A stretch of 64,000 bases of DNA from Oscillibacter sp. (GCA_017526785.1 JAFXQV010000004.1:104615-168614), one strand, 5' to 3'. Shown: positions 25,483 to 34,440, counted from the stretch's first letter. Notes: generated by a model not told the origin, from the letters alone. Made by a program: numbers and translations.

Positions 25483-28089
25483 ATGAAATCACTTGTACTC
25501 GGCATACTGGCGCATGTGGACGCGGGCAAGACCACGCTCTCGGAAGCGCTTCTGCACGCAAGCGGGGTTGTCCGCAAGCCCGGGCGCGTCGACCACGGGG
25601 ACGCCTACTTCGACACGAACCCGCTTGAACGCGAGCGCGGCATTACCATTTACGCGAAATCTACGGTCTTTCAGGCCGGGGACAGGGAAGTTTTTTTGCT
25701 TGACACGCCCGGACACGTCGACTTTTCGTCGGAGGCGGAACGCGTCCTCAGCGTGCTGGACTGCGCGGCGCTGGTCGTCAGTTCCACGGACGGCGTACAG
25801 GCGCACACGCTGGCACTGTGGCGTCTGCTGGAACGCTTTCAAGTACCCGTGTTTGTATTCGTGAACAAGACAGACCTGCCGGGACTCGAACGCGCCGAAC
25901 TCATGCGGCAACTCAAAGAGAAGTTAGACGGCGGCTGTACGGATTTCAGCGCCGACGCCGCGACCGTCGCGGAGGAGGCCGCGCTGTGTGACGAAACTTT
26001 GCTGGAACGCTACCTCGAACGCGGAAGCGTCACGGACGACGAATACCGCGCTTTGATTGCGGCGCGGAAGCTGTTCCCGTGCTGTTTCGGCTCCGCGCTC
26101 AAAGAAACGGGCGTCGGCGCGTTCTTGGACACGCTCTCCCGACTGGCTCCCGAAACGGCGTACCCGTCCGGATTCGGGGCGCGGGTGTTCAAAATCAGCC
26201 GCGACGAGCGCGGAAACCGTCTGACGTGGCTGAAAGTCACGGGCGGGACGCTCCACGCGAAATCCTGCGTCCGGGACGACTTGCCGGACGAAAAAATAGA
26301 CCAAGTCCGCGTTTACGAGGGCGCGAAATATCGGACGGTAAAAGAAGCGTCGGCGGGGAGTGTCTGCGCCGTTACCGGGCTGTCGCGCACCCGCGCCGGG
26401 GACGGCCTCGGCTTCGAGCGCGACAAAACCGCGTTCCTGCTTGAACCCGTGTTCCGCTATCAGGTACTGATTCCGCCCGGCACTGACCCGCACGCCGCGC
26501 TTGTCGCCTTGCGGCAACTGGAAGAGGAAGACCCCGCCCTCCGCGTCGAACAGGACGGCGCGCTACACGTCCGCCTCATGGGCGAAATTCAGGCGGAAGT
26601 CCTGAAACGCGTCTTGCTTGACCGCTTCAAGCTGGCGGTGGACTTCGGCTCCGGCGCGGTCGTCTACCGCGAGACGATAGCCGCGCCCGTGGAAGGCGTC
26701 GGACACTTCGAGCCGCTCCGCCACTACGCGGAAGTACATCTGTTATTGGAACCGCTCCCGCCCGGAAGCGGTATCCGCTACGCCTCGGCCTGTCCGGAGG
26801 ATACGCTGTCGCGCAACTGGCAGCGCCTCATTCTCACGCACTTGGCCGAACGCGAACATATCGGGGTTCTGACGGGTTCGCCCGTGACGGACATCCGCTT
26901 TACCCTGCTGTCCGGCCGCGCCCACGAGAAGCACACGGAGGGCGGCGATTTCCGGGAAGCGGTCTACCGCGCCGTCCGCCAAGGCCTCATGTCGGCGGAA
27001 AGTGTGTTGCTGGAACCGTGGTATACTTTCCGGCTGGAAATTCCGTCGTCCCAGACCGGACGCGCCCTCAACGACATCCGCCGCATGGGCGGCGACGCCG
27101 ACGCCCCGGAGACGTTCGCGGATTCCGTGGTGCTGACGGGTTCCGCGCCCGCCGTCGCCGTCAAAGACTACGGCCGGGAGGTCGCCGCCTACTCGCGCGG
27201 CCTCGGACAGTTTTCCTGTCAGGTGTCGGCGTTCCGCCCCTGCGCGAATCAGGCCGACATCGTGGCGCGTATCGGCTACGAGCCGGAACGCGATACCGAC
27301 AACCCGTCGGGGTCGGTATTCTGCGCCCACGGCGCGGGGTACGTCGTGCCGTGGAACCGCGTCCCGGACATGGCGCATGTCGAAAGCGGCTGGCGGCCGG
27401 AACCCGCCGCAAGCCCGGAAAGCGTGTCCGTGACGCGTTCCGCGCCGTCCGGCGACATACAGGACAAGGAACTACAGGCCATTTTCGAGCGCACCTATGG
27501 CCCCGTCAAACAGCGCCGGGAAGCGCAAGTCCGGGAGGCGCGCCGCGAACCGTCCGAACGCGTCCGGGTACCGCGTCAGCCAACGGGGCCGGAATATCTG
27601 CTTGCAGACGGCTACAACCTCATTTTCGCGTGGGACGACCTCAAGGCCGTGGCGCTGGAAAACCTCGACGCCGCGCGCAAGATTCTCTGTGACCTGCTCT
27701 GTGATTACCAATCTATGAGAGAGTGTGTCGTGATTGTCGTTTTCGACGCCTACAAGGTACGCGGAAACCCCGGCTCCCATGAGCGCTACCACAATATCCA
27801 CGTCGTCTACACCAAAGAGGCCGAAACCGCCGACACCTACATTGAGCGCGCAACGTACGAAATCGCAAGGGAACACCGCGTACGCGTGGCGACTTCCGAC
27901 GGCCCCGAACAGTTAATTATACTCGGCCACGGGGCTTTACGGGTCTCGGCGTCGATGTTCCGGGAGGAACTGGAGGCCGCGAAAATCCGGATTGCCGAAC
28001 TGATTGCGAAAAACAACCGCCCCGCGCCGACTGGCGCAGTCCGCGCCGCTATGGAGGCCGCCAAGCAAAAATCTGCCAATTTGTGGTAA
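25483..28089 (+). CDS. TetM-like translational GTPase fused to a Rae1/YacP-type NYN ribonuclease domain
   Basis: An 868-residue fusion. Residues 1 to about 640 are an EF-G/TetM-like GTPase: G1 AHVDAGKTT, G2 in RERGITIYAK, G3 DTPGHVDF, G4 NKTD, followed by domains II to V as in ribosomal protection proteins. A linker rich in Arg and Glu (about 660-700) leads to residues about 703-865, which match Bacillus Rae1 (YacP) along its whole length: LLADGYNLI with Asp709, VVFDAYKV with Asp755, YTKEAETADTYIE and VATSDGPEQ. Rae1 is a ribosome-dependent endoribonuclease that cuts mRNA in the A site; TetM-type GTPases act at that same site. The start at 25483 follows GGAG by 7 bp; the 215-residue upstream ORF extension is shadow sequence of the acyltransferase gene. 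Whether it gives tetracycline resistance cannot be told. Confidence 0.92.
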   Translation: MKSLVLGILAHVDAGKTTLSEALLHASGVVRKPGRVDHGDAYFDTNPLERERGITIYAKSTVFQAGDREVFLLDTPGHVDFSSEAERVLSVLDCAALVVSSTDGVQAHTLALWRLLERFQVPVFVFVNKTDLPGLERAELMRQLKEKLDGGCTDFSADAATVAEEAALCDETLLERYLERGSVTDDEYRALIAARKLFPCCFGSALKETGVGAFLDTLSRLAPETAYPSGFGARVFKISRDERGNRLTWLKVTGGTLHAKSCVRDDLPDEKIDQVRVYEGAKYRTVKEASAGSVCAVTGLSRTRAGDGLGFERDKTAFLLEPVFRYQVLIPPGTDPHAALVALRQLEEEDPALRVEQDGALHVRLMGEIQAEVLKRVLLDRFKLAVDFGSGAVVYRETIAAPVEGVGHFEPLRHYAEVHLLLEPLPPGSGIRYASACPEDTLSRNWQRLILTHLAEREHIGVLTGSPVTDIRFTLLSGRAHEKHTEGGDFREAVYRAVRQGLMSAESVLLEPWYTFRLEIPSSQTGRALNDIRRMGGDADAPETFADSVVLTGSAPAVAVKDYGREVAAYSRGLGQFSCQVSAFRPCANQADIVARIGYEPERDTDNPSGSVFCAHGAGYVVPWNRVPDMAHVESGWRPEPAASPESVSVTRSAPSGDIQDKELQAIFERTYGPVKQRREAQVREARREPSERVRVPRQPTGPEYLLADGYNLIFAWDDLKAVALENLDAARKILCDLLCDYQSMRECVVIVVFDAYKVRGNPGSHERYHNIHVVYTKEAETADTYIERATYEIAREHRVRVATSDGPEQLIILGHGALRVSASMFREELEAAKIRIAELIAKNNRPAPTGAVRAAMEAAKQKSANLW

Positions 28090-28170
28090 AAATGCCGCCG
28101 TTCGCGTTAAAAAACCCACAAAAAGGAAATTTACGCTTTGCACTTTTTCGTCCAAATGACGGAAAAACGC

Positions 28171-28221
28171 TTGCAATTGCCCATGGACTTTGTTATAATA
28201 AAGCCGCTTTGAATGCGGCTT
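28171..28221 (+). promoter_or_regulatory. Sigma-A promoter followed by a hairpin, upstream of the phosphodiester glycosidase
   Basis: TTGCAA (28171-28176), 17 bp, TATAAT (28194-28199). Immediately after it AAGCCGC (28201-28207) pairs with GCGGCTT (28215-28221), followed by CTTTATATTT. The hairpin could terminate read-through from the GTPase-nuclease gene, or, as the predicted start lies within it, sit at the 5' end of the new transcript. Confidence 0.75.
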
Positions 28222-28271
28222 CTTTATATTTCTCCGAAATTCAAAATTTTTCCAGAAAGGTGGTATGCCAA

Positions 28272-29990
28272 TTGAAAAAAATGCTCCGGCTTTGTACGGC
28301 GCTGTCACTGTGCGTCCTGTTCTGCCTGACCTGCGCACTCGCCACGGGTTCCGACGCGGAGTCCACCGCCAACGCCGACAAACTCTACGCCCTGCACCTG
28401 TTCCGGGGTACCGGGATTGATGAGGACGGTTCCCCGATTTACAGCCTTGACCGCATCCCCACCCGCTTACAGGGTCTCATTATGATGATTCGTTTCCTCG
28501 GAGAAGAGGAAGAAGCCCTTTCCTCCCCGGTCGATTCCCCCTTTACCGATGTCTCCGGGGAGGGCGAAGCCTATGTCTCCTACGCCTACCGACGCGGCGT
28601 CACGAAGGGTACCAGCAATTCCACGTTCACGCCCGGCGCGACGCTCTCCGCCAACGCCTACCTCGCCTTCCTGCTCCGCGCCATGGGCTACAGCGAGGCC
28701 GACGGCGACTATACGTGGGAGGACATTGTACCCTTTGCCGTCTCGCTGGGCATTGTGACGGCCTCGGACGCCGCCGCCATGGAGGCCAACGGCCTGAACC
28801 GCGGCGACATGGTCGATTTGAGCTATCACGCCCTGACCTCCCCCGTCAAGGGCGGGGAAACCACGCTGGCGCAGTTCCTACTTGAAAAGGGTGCCTTTAC
28901 CGCTGAGGAAGGCCGGAACGCCGGAGTTTTGCCCGGCGGCGGACAGCCCGCCCTCCCGGCTATGCCGTGGGAACCCCCCGCCGACGCGGAATCCACCGTT
29001 GACTATGAGAAGAAAAGCGTCCACACCTCGGAAGGCCTCGTCACGGCGCACATTTTGACCGTCAACACCAAAAATCCGAAAGTCCGCGTAAAGACCGCCC
29101 TCGTGGACAATCAGCTCGGACACACCGCCTCTTTCACGAAAATTGTACAAAATTCCGGCGCTGTCGCGGTCGTCAATGGGAATTTCTTCAACTCCTACAG
29201 CAAATTTCAGTCCCCGATTGGCCATGTCATGTCGGACGGCGTGTTTCTGTACGGCAACTCCGGCCTGTCGTCCCTCGGCTTCACGGACGACGGTACCATT
29301 TACGTCGGACGCCCGGCCGTGTTCACGCGCCTGACCTCCGGCGGCGACGAGTGGTCGGTCTACGAAATCAACACCCCCGAACAGGACGATAACGCCTCCG
29401 TCCTCTATACGCCCGCCTACGGCGAACAGGTCATTATGACCAACGGCGGCTGGGCGCTGACCGCCGACGAAGGCACCATCACGGAATTCTACTCTGTCAG
29501 CGCGGGGGCGGCGATTAAGATTCCGCCGCAGGGCTACGTCGTCTACATGGGCGGCGGCTACTCGTCCGCGTCCTACTTCCACATCCCGCAGAAGGGTTCC
29601 CCGATTTCCATGGAATACTATTTGCGCGTCGCCGACGAAGAGGGCTTTGTCCTCGACGGCGTGCGGGAAATGGTCTCCGGCGCGCCCCGGCTCGTCAAGG
29701 ACGGCGAACTCGTCACCACGCTGGAGAACGGCTTCACGGAATCCCGCTTCACAACCGCGTCCTCGTCGCGTACCGCTATCGGCGTAAACGGAGACGGGAA
29801 GCTGTTGCTGATTTCCGTACCCGCCGGGGCGACGGTACAGCAAATGCGGGAACTGGCGCTTGCCGCCGGGTGTGTCGACGCGTTCAACTTGGACGGCGGC
29901 GCGTCCAGCGCCATGTACTACAAGGGCAGTTACCTTACCGTCCCAAGCCGCGAACTCACCGTGACGTTGCAAGTTTTCGTCGACGAGTAA
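28272..29990 (+). CDS. Secreted SLH-domain phosphodiester glycosidase (NAGPA-like), TTG start
   Basis: A 572-residue exported protein. After a signal peptide (about 25 residues) there are two to three S-layer homology-like segments (about 35-220: FTDVSGEGEAYVSYAYRRGV, TFTPGATLSANAYLAFLLRA) that would anchor it to cell-wall polymers. Residues about 245-570 are a NAGPA-type phosphodiester glycosidase domain (VAVVNGNFFNSYSKFQSPIG, VNLDGG-like AFNLDGGASSAMYY near the end), a family that removes sugars linked through phosphodiesters. The start is TTG at 28272, 8 bp after AAAGGTGG, which keeps the signal peptide basic (KKMLRLC). It precedes the glycosyltransferase genes and may trim or remodel a phosphate-linked surface glycan. 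Confidence 0.88.
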   Translation: MKKMLRLCTALSLCVLFCLTCALATGSDAESTANADKLYALHLFRGTGIDEDGSPIYSLDRIPTRLQGLIMMIRFLGEEEEALSSPVDSPFTDVSGEGEAYVSYAYRRGVTKGTSNSTFTPGATLSANAYLAFLLRAMGYSEADGDYTWEDIVPFAVSLGIVTASDAAAMEANGLNRGDMVDLSYHALTSPVKGGETTLAQFLLEKGAFTAEEGRNAGVLPGGGQPALPAMPWEPPADAESTVDYEKKSVHTSEGLVTAHILTVNTKNPKVRVKTALVDNQLGHTASFTKIVQNSGAVAVVNGNFFNSYSKFQSPIGHVMSDGVFLYGNSGLSSLGFTDDGTIYVGRPAVFTRLTSGGDEWSVYEINTPEQDDNASVLYTPAYGEQVIMTNGGWALTADEGTITEFYSVSAGAAIKIPPQGYVVYMGGGYSSASYFHIPQKGSPISMEYYLRVADEEGFVLDGVREMVSGAPRLVKDGELVTTLENGFTESRFTTASSSRTAIGVNGDGKLLLISVPAGATVQQMRELALAAGCVDAFNLDGGASSAMYYKGSYLTVPSRELTVTLQVFVDE

Positions 29991-30005
29991 CACAACAACC
30001 AGCCG

Positions 30006-30032
30006 GAAGCGCGGGAACCGTTCCCGCGCTTC
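30006..30032. terminator. Hairpin between the glycosidase and GtrII-like genes
   Basis: GAAGCGCGGGAA (30006-30017) pairs perfectly with TTCCCGCGCTTC (30021-30032) around a CCG loop; TATTGTG follows. The stem is strong but the T-run is poor, so partial termination is likely. Confidence 0.65.
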
Positions 30033-30052
30033 TATTGTGACAGGAGAATCCC

Positions 30053-31606
30053 ATGTCAGAAAAACGAAACGCCCTGCCGCCGGGTGCCGATGTCCCGCCC
30101 CGGCGGACGCCGCAAGACCTCAATCAGCGCCGGATGACCGCGTTTTTCTCCGCCGCGCTGTGTACCGTCGCCGCCCACGGGTTTCTGTTCACCAACGAGT
30201 TCTTTTCCCATGACTCCGTGTCGTACTTCAATTACACGGAGTGGGGCTTTCCGTTCTACACCGGAATCGGGCGCTTCCTGATTCCGGTCTACGAGGCCTG
30301 TAAAGGACAGGTCGCCGCGCCGTGGCTTATCGGGCTTCTGTTCACGCTCTGGATGGGCTTGACCGGAATCGTCGTCACGGATTTGCTCGCCATACAGACG
30401 CCCTCCGGCGTCGGTCTGGCCTGCGGACTGCTCTGCACCAATATTTCTATCAGCCTCACGGGCGCGACGTACGTCTATTGTATGGACGAGTACGCCTTCG
30501 CGCTGTTGTGCGCGGCGACGGCTGCGTTTCTCTTCCTGCGCGGCGGACGCCTCGCGCTGCTCGGTGTCCTGCCGCTGTTGGCGTCGCTGTCGATTTACCA
30601 GCCCTACGCCACGGTCACGGCCGTGCTGTGTCTGCTGGCGCTCATCCGCGACGCCTCCGACGGCCGCCGCTTCCGGACAGTCCTTGTACGCGGAATCACC
30701 GCGCTTGTACTGTTGGCGGCCTCCTACCTCTTATATTACGGCCTCTGGACACTCCTCCGCGTCCTCCTGCGCGTTCCCCAGACCCGCGACGTGGTGTCGT
30801 TCCGCGACTTCGGCGCGCTGGAACGCCTCATATCGGCGAACACGTCCTTTTTCGGCTTCCTGTTCCGTCCGGGCGTCGTACTCGGCGCTGTGCGCCCGAT
30901 TGCTCACGGCTTCCTGCTGGCGCTGTTGTTCTGGCGTCTGCTCCGCGTACTCTCTAACGGACGTGTCCCCGTGCCGAACCGGATTCTTCTGCTTGTCCTC
31001 GCGGCACTCCTGCCCGCCGCGCTCTACTCCGTCGCGTTCGTCATGCCCGGAGAGGCTCACGATTTGACCGCCTACGCCCGCGAACTGTTCTATTTACTGC
31101 CGTTATCCCTGCTCGACACGCCGCGCCGCGAACACGACACCCTCCGCCGGATTGCCTCCGCCGAACGCGTCACGGTGTGCGTACTGCTGTCGGTGTTGCT
31201 CTGGCACCACGTCGTCTACGCGAATCAGGCCTACATGAAGAAAGACCTCGAAAAAACGTCCACGCTGATGTTAGCGGCGCGTATCGTCGACCGTATTGAG
31301 AGCGTGCCGGGCTACGTCCCCGGCGAAACCCGTGTAGCCTTCGCCGGACGCCTCGACGATAACGAACCCCTCGACGTTCCCTTGGACGCCTTCGGAGGCT
31401 TCCGGACGCAGACAGGCCTATGGCACGCCCACGCCGCAACGTACAATTTCGGGCGCTATATCACGAAATATTTGCAATATCCTATAAACTGGGACACGGA
31501 ATCCGGCGTGACGCGTTCGGAACTGGCACAAGCCATGCCGGCCTTTCCGGCGGCGGGAAGCGTGCGCATGATTGACGGCGTTGTGGTCGTGAAACTGTCC
31601 GGGTAG
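30053..31606 (+). CDS. GtrII-like membrane glucosyltransferase
   Basis: A 517-residue polytopic protein with about eleven membrane helices. The N-terminal region FLFTNEFFSHDSVSYFNY and the overall layout match the Glucos_trans_II (GtrII) family, which transfers a glucose from undecaprenyl phosphate onto a surface polymer outside the membrane. The short extracytoplasmic loop after helix 1 carries His and Asp residues typical of GT-C type enzymes. The next gene is a GtrB-like enzyme that would make the lipid-linked sugar donor, so the pair forms a two-step surface glucosylation unit; a GtrA flippase is not seen. AGGAGAATCCC precedes the start at 30053. Confidence 0.85.
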   Translation: MSEKRNALPPGADVPPRRTPQDLNQRRMTAFFSAALCTVAAHGFLFTNEFFSHDSVSYFNYTEWGFPFYTGIGRFLIPVYEACKGQVAAPWLIGLLFTLWMGLTGIVVTDLLAIQTPSGVGLACGLLCTNISISLTGATYVYCMDEYAFALLCAATAAFLFLRGGRLALLGVLPLLASLSIYQPYATVTAVLCLLALIRDASDGRRFRTVLVRGITALVLLAASYLLYYGLWTLLRVLLRVPQTRDVVSFRDFGALERLISANTSFFGFLFRPGVVLGAVRPIAHGFLLALLFWRLLRVLSNGRVPVPNRILLLVLAALLPAALYSVAFVMPGEAHDLTAYARELFYLLPLSLLDTPRREHDTLRRIASAERVTVCVLLSVLLWHHVVYANQAYMKKDLEKTSTLMLAARIVDRIESVPGYVPGETRVAFAGRLDDNEPLDVPLDAFGGFRTQTGLWHAHAATYNFGRYITKYLQYPINWDTESGVTRSELAQAMPAFPAAGSVRMIDGVVVVKLSG

Positions 31607-31614
31607 CGGGACTT

Positions 31615-31670
31615 TCCACAACGCGGCGAAAAATGTGGAACAAATTCCACAATAACGCCGCATTTGTGGA
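31615..31670. repeat. Nested inverted repeats between the two glycosyltransferase genes
   Basis: An outer pair (TCCACAA 31615-31621 plus CGCGGCG, with CGCCGC 31656-31661 plus TTGTGGA 31664-31670) encloses an inner perfect hairpin TGTGGAA (31634-31640) / TTCCACA (31645-31651). The motif TTCCACA or its complement thus occurs four times in 56 bp. Not followed by a T-run; it overlaps the leader of the next gene and may be an operator or an RNA structure. Confidence 0.7.
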
Positions 31671-31693
31671 GAGTTTCCGGAAAGGAGACAAAC

Positions 31694-32656
31694 GTGGAAC
31701 CTCAATTGATATCCGTCGTGGTGCCGTGCTACAACGAGGCGGCGGCGTTGCCGCTGTTTCTGGACGCGCTCCGCGAAATCAGCGCGGAATTGCACGACGA
31801 ATTTTCCTGTAAAGTAGAATTGCTGTTCGTGGACGACGGCTCCCGTGACGGTACGCTGTCCGTACTGCGCGACGCCGCCCGGACAGATTCCCATGTCCGC
31901 TACCTGTCGTTTTCGCGCAACTTCGGCAAAGAGGCCGCCATGTACGCCGGGCTTCAACACGCGCGCGGGGACTACGTTGTGATTATGGACGCCGATTTAC
32001 AGCACCCGCCGTCCATGTTGCGGGAGATGGTGTCGGTACTGCGCACCGGGGAATACGACTGCGCGGCGGCGCGGCGGGTGTCCAGAACCGGGGAACCGCC
32101 GTTACGGAGTTTCTTTTCCCGGCGCTTCTACCGCCTCATCAACCGCATTTCCGACACGGAGATTGTCGAGGGCGCTTGCGACTTCCGCATGATGTCCCGC
32201 CGCATGGTCGACGCGATACTGTCCCTGCGGGAGTACAACCGTTTTTCAAAGGGCATTTTCAGTTGGGTGGGCTTCCGCACAAAGTGGCTTCCGTTCGAGA
32301 ATCGGGAACGCGTCGCCGGGGAAACAAAGTGGTCTTTCTGGGGACTGCTGGTGTACGCGATACAGGGTATTGTGGGTTTCTCCACGGCTCCATTAATATT
32401 TGTGGCGCTGTTAGGGGTGTTGCTGTGCGTCGGCGCGTTGCTGATGGTGGCGTATGTCATTGTGAAAACGCTGTTGTTCGGCGACCCCGTGGGCGGCTGG
32501 CCGTCCATGGCCTGCATGGTCATGTTTCTGGGCGGCGTACAGCTCTTTTGCATGGGCATTCTGGGCGAATACCTTGCCAAGACTTATCTGGAAGTCAAGC
32601 GGCGTCCGATTTATGTTTTGTCCGAGACCGACGAGGACGCCAATACCAAAGATTAG
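31694..32656 (+). CDS. GtrB/DPM1-like family 2 glycosyltransferase
   Basis: A 320-residue enzyme that moves a sugar from a nucleotide donor onto undecaprenyl phosphate. It has a GT-A domain with ISVVVPCYNEAAALPLFL, LFVDDGSRDGT and the metal-binding DADLQHPP (DxD motif), and two C-terminal membrane helices (about 230-255 and 265-290) as in GtrB, ArnC and YkoT. The start is GTG at 31694, 6 bp after AAAGGAG; the ORF otherwise extends to a TTG at 31664 that overlaps the repeat structure. With the GtrII-like gene upstream it likely supplies the lipid-linked sugar. Confidence 0.92.
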   Translation: MEPQLISVVVPCYNEAAALPLFLDALREISAELHDEFSCKVELLFVDDGSRDGTLSVLRDAARTDSHVRYLSFSRNFGKEAAMYAGLQHARGDYVVIMDADLQHPPSMLREMVSVLRTGEYDCAAARRVSRTGEPPLRSFFSRRFYRLINRISDTEIVEGACDFRMMSRRMVDAILSLREYNRFSKGIFSWVGFRTKWLPFENRERVAGETKWSFWGLLVYAIQGIVGFSTAPLIFVALLGVLLCVGALLMVAYVIVKTLLFGDPVGGWPSMACMVMFLGGVQLFCMGILGEYLAKTYLEVKRRPIYVLSETDEDANTKD

Positions 32657-32681
32657 AAGCACCGCTTCCCAAACGCATAGA

Positions 32682-32705
32682 AACCCCCGCCTTGCGGCGG
32701 GGGTT
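32682..32705. terminator. Bidirectional terminator
   Basis: AACCCCCGCC (32682-32691) pairs with GGCGGGGGTT (32696-32705) around TTGC. It lies between convergent genes, the GtrB-like gene ending at 32656 and the protease gene ending at 32710. Confidence 0.8.
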
Positions 32706-32709
32706 GTGT

Positions 32710-34185
32710 TCAGCTCGCCTTTACCAGATAGACATAGCCTATATCACTGAAACTATAGTCGTCATCGTGCGTAATGGCCACAAAGTAAATTCCGGCCTGC
32801 GGAGCGTCCAGCACATAGACCTTTTCCACGTCCGCGCTGTAGGAAGATGAGTTCTCCAACGAACCCAGAATATCCGCGTCTCCTTCGCCGTCATAGGCGG
32901 CCGCGACACCAATTAACTCTTCCGCGTCGCTTTTCAGAAAAGGTACGACTTCAAAGGTGATACGACGCGGGGAATTGACGCTTACATAGAAGCAGTCAAC
33001 ATCACTTGTGTCAGAAATGATACCCGCCGTCCATGCTCCCAATGTCAGTTCGTCCGCTGCGAGCCAGTTATTATTGCCTTCCTGTTCAATCGAAGCAGCA
33101 TTGGACACAAACCTTCTGCGTGCCGTATCCAAGCGCACTTCCGGGTCTGTCCCACGTCCGAAATCGGGCATCAACATCCGTTTATTGGGGTCAAGCTGGC
33201 TCATCTGGTCAATGCGAATCGCAAAATTGATATTCTGCGAATCTTTCAGCGACATGGAATTGACGCCGACCACTTCGCCGTATTCGTTGAGTAACGGTCC
33301 GCCGCTGTTTCCGGGGGAAATCGGCGCGGTATGTTGAATATAGTGTACGTCCTCACTGACTTGGTCAGCAACCGACACAATTCCTTCCGAAAGACTGCCT
33401 GTCAATCCCCTGGAACTGCCGATGGCGTAAACCTTATCGCCGGTTTCCGGCTTACCCTCGGCAATGCTCACGAACTCGTTGCCGGAGGCGTCCGTTTCCA
33501 ACAAGGCCAAATCCAAGTCCGGATTATAATCCAGCACGGCGGTGACTTGGTATTTTTTCTCATTACCCAGCGTGACTTTCGCCGAATACGCGGCCTCCAT
33601 GACGTGATAATTCGTCAGCACCGTTCCTCGGTCGTCAATAAAGAACCCTGTACCCAGCCCTGTAGACTCATTGTCATCATCGTAGACGGTAATTTCCACA
33701 ACGCTTGGGGATACCTGCTTGTAAAGCGTATTTCCGTCCATCGGCTGTTTCGGCCACTGCGCCTGATAGACCGTATCTTTATCCGCCGCGCCGACCTCCG
33801 GAGACCAGCCCAGAAATTCCAGATTCTCTCGCGTCACGGAAGGTATTTCGGGCGTTGCTCCCGGGGCGATGTACTGCACGGCCTTGCCGGACGTGACTTC
33901 GCCGCCGTTGGCATCGAACTCGATTTTGATGCCCTTTTCCCATTCCGCCGCGATGACCATGTTTCCGGTGACGTTCGAGGCCTCATGGTCCCAGCCAACC
34001 AGATAATAGCCCTCCCGTTCCACGATAGGGGGCGTTGCGCTTTGACCGTGTTTTACCTGCTGGAGCAGTTCGCCGGAGACCTTAGTTCCGCCGTTGGGGT
34101 CATAGCGGACTTCGTAGGTTCCGCACCCGGTCAGACAGAACACCATCCCCATGGCAAGGAGCCACACAATGACAGATTTTTTCAT
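32710..34185 (-). CDS. Surface lipoprotein with InlB-type repeats, S1C trypsin-like protease and PPC-like domain
   Basis: A 491-residue lipoprotein: signal peptide with lipobox LTGC (Cys21), two InlB B-type (Listeria-Bacteroides) repeats at about 24-86 and 87-146 (YDPNGG, FDANGG, ending in AEW and AQW), then a DegP/HtrA-like serine protease domain with a complete triad His194 (TNYHVMEA), Asp225 (NPDLDLALL) and Ser294 (SPGNSGGPLL). There is no PDZ domain. The last 120 residues resemble a PPC-type beta-sandwich. Three ATG codons follow AAAGGAAG directly (34191, 34188, 34185); 34185 has the best spacing. Transcribed alone from its own promoter. Likely role is processing or quality control of surface proteins; substrate unknown. 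Confidence 0.9.
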   Translation of the reverse strand: MKKSVIVWLLAMGMVFCLTGCGTYEVRYDPNGGTKVSGELLQQVKHGQSATPPIVEREGYYLVGWDHEASNVTGNMVIAAEWEKGIKIEFDANGGEVTSGKAVQYIAPGATPEIPSVTRENLEFLGWSPEVGAADKDTVYQAQWPKQPMDGNTLYKQVSPSVVEITVYDDDNESTGLGTGFFIDDRGTVLTNYHVMEAAYSAKVTLGNEKKYQVTAVLDYNPDLDLALLETDASGNEFVSIAEGKPETGDKVYAIGSSRGLTGSLSEGIVSVADQVSEDVHYIQHTAPISPGNSGGPLLNEYGEVVGVNSMSLKDSQNINFAIRIDQMSQLDPNKRMLMPDFGRGTDPEVRLDTARRRFVSNAASIEQEGNNNWLAADELTLGAWTAGIISDTSDVDCFYVSVNSPRRITFEVVPFLKSDAEELIGVAAAYDGEGDADILGSLENSSSYSADVEKVYVLDAPQAGIYFVAITHDDDYSFSDIGYVYLVKAS

Positions 34186-34239
34186 CATCATCTTCCTTTC
34201 GCCAAAAAACGCATGAACAGCGCTACCGAGTATGGGTAC

Positions 34240-34268
34240 AGTATAACACGATGAGAAAAAATTGTCTA
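34240..34268 (-). promoter_or_regulatory. Sigma-A promoter of the S1C protease lipoprotein
   Basis: Minus strand: TAGACA (34263-34268), 17 bp, TATACT (34240-34245), about 55 bp before the start codon. Confidence 0.8.
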
Positions 34269-34358
34269 CACAAAATTGCAAAAAATAATATAGTTCGCGT
34301 AATTTTTCCCGGATTTGCGAGGACGCCCAAAAAAATCCGTAACTTTTGAAAAAACTGC

Positions 34359-34387
34359 TTGCAATCCGTCACAAAGTCTGTTATGAT
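34359..34387 (+). promoter_or_regulatory. Sigma-A promoter of rpmB
   Basis: TTGCAA (34359-34364), 17 bp, TATGAT (34382-34387), about 53 bp before the rpmB start. Divergent from the protease promoter. Confidence 0.8.
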
Positions 34388-34440
34388 ATCGGTTACGCCG
34401 TCCCGGACGGCGTACAAACATAGGCAAAGGAGGCGCGAAC

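Noticed and set aside
25483-28089. Calling the GTPase a tetracycline resistance gene
   Set aside because: The family likeness is clear but residues deciding tetracycline protection cannot be judged by eye, and the NYN fusion suggests another main role.
28878-29993. A 371-codon minus-strand frame opposite the phosphodiester glycosidase
   Set aside because: Shadow frame; no ribosome site, no domain.
31615-31670. DnaA-box cluster or replication origin
   Set aside because: The TTCCACA motifs differ from TTATCCACA at more than one position and no dnaA, dnaN or AT-rich unwinding region is near.
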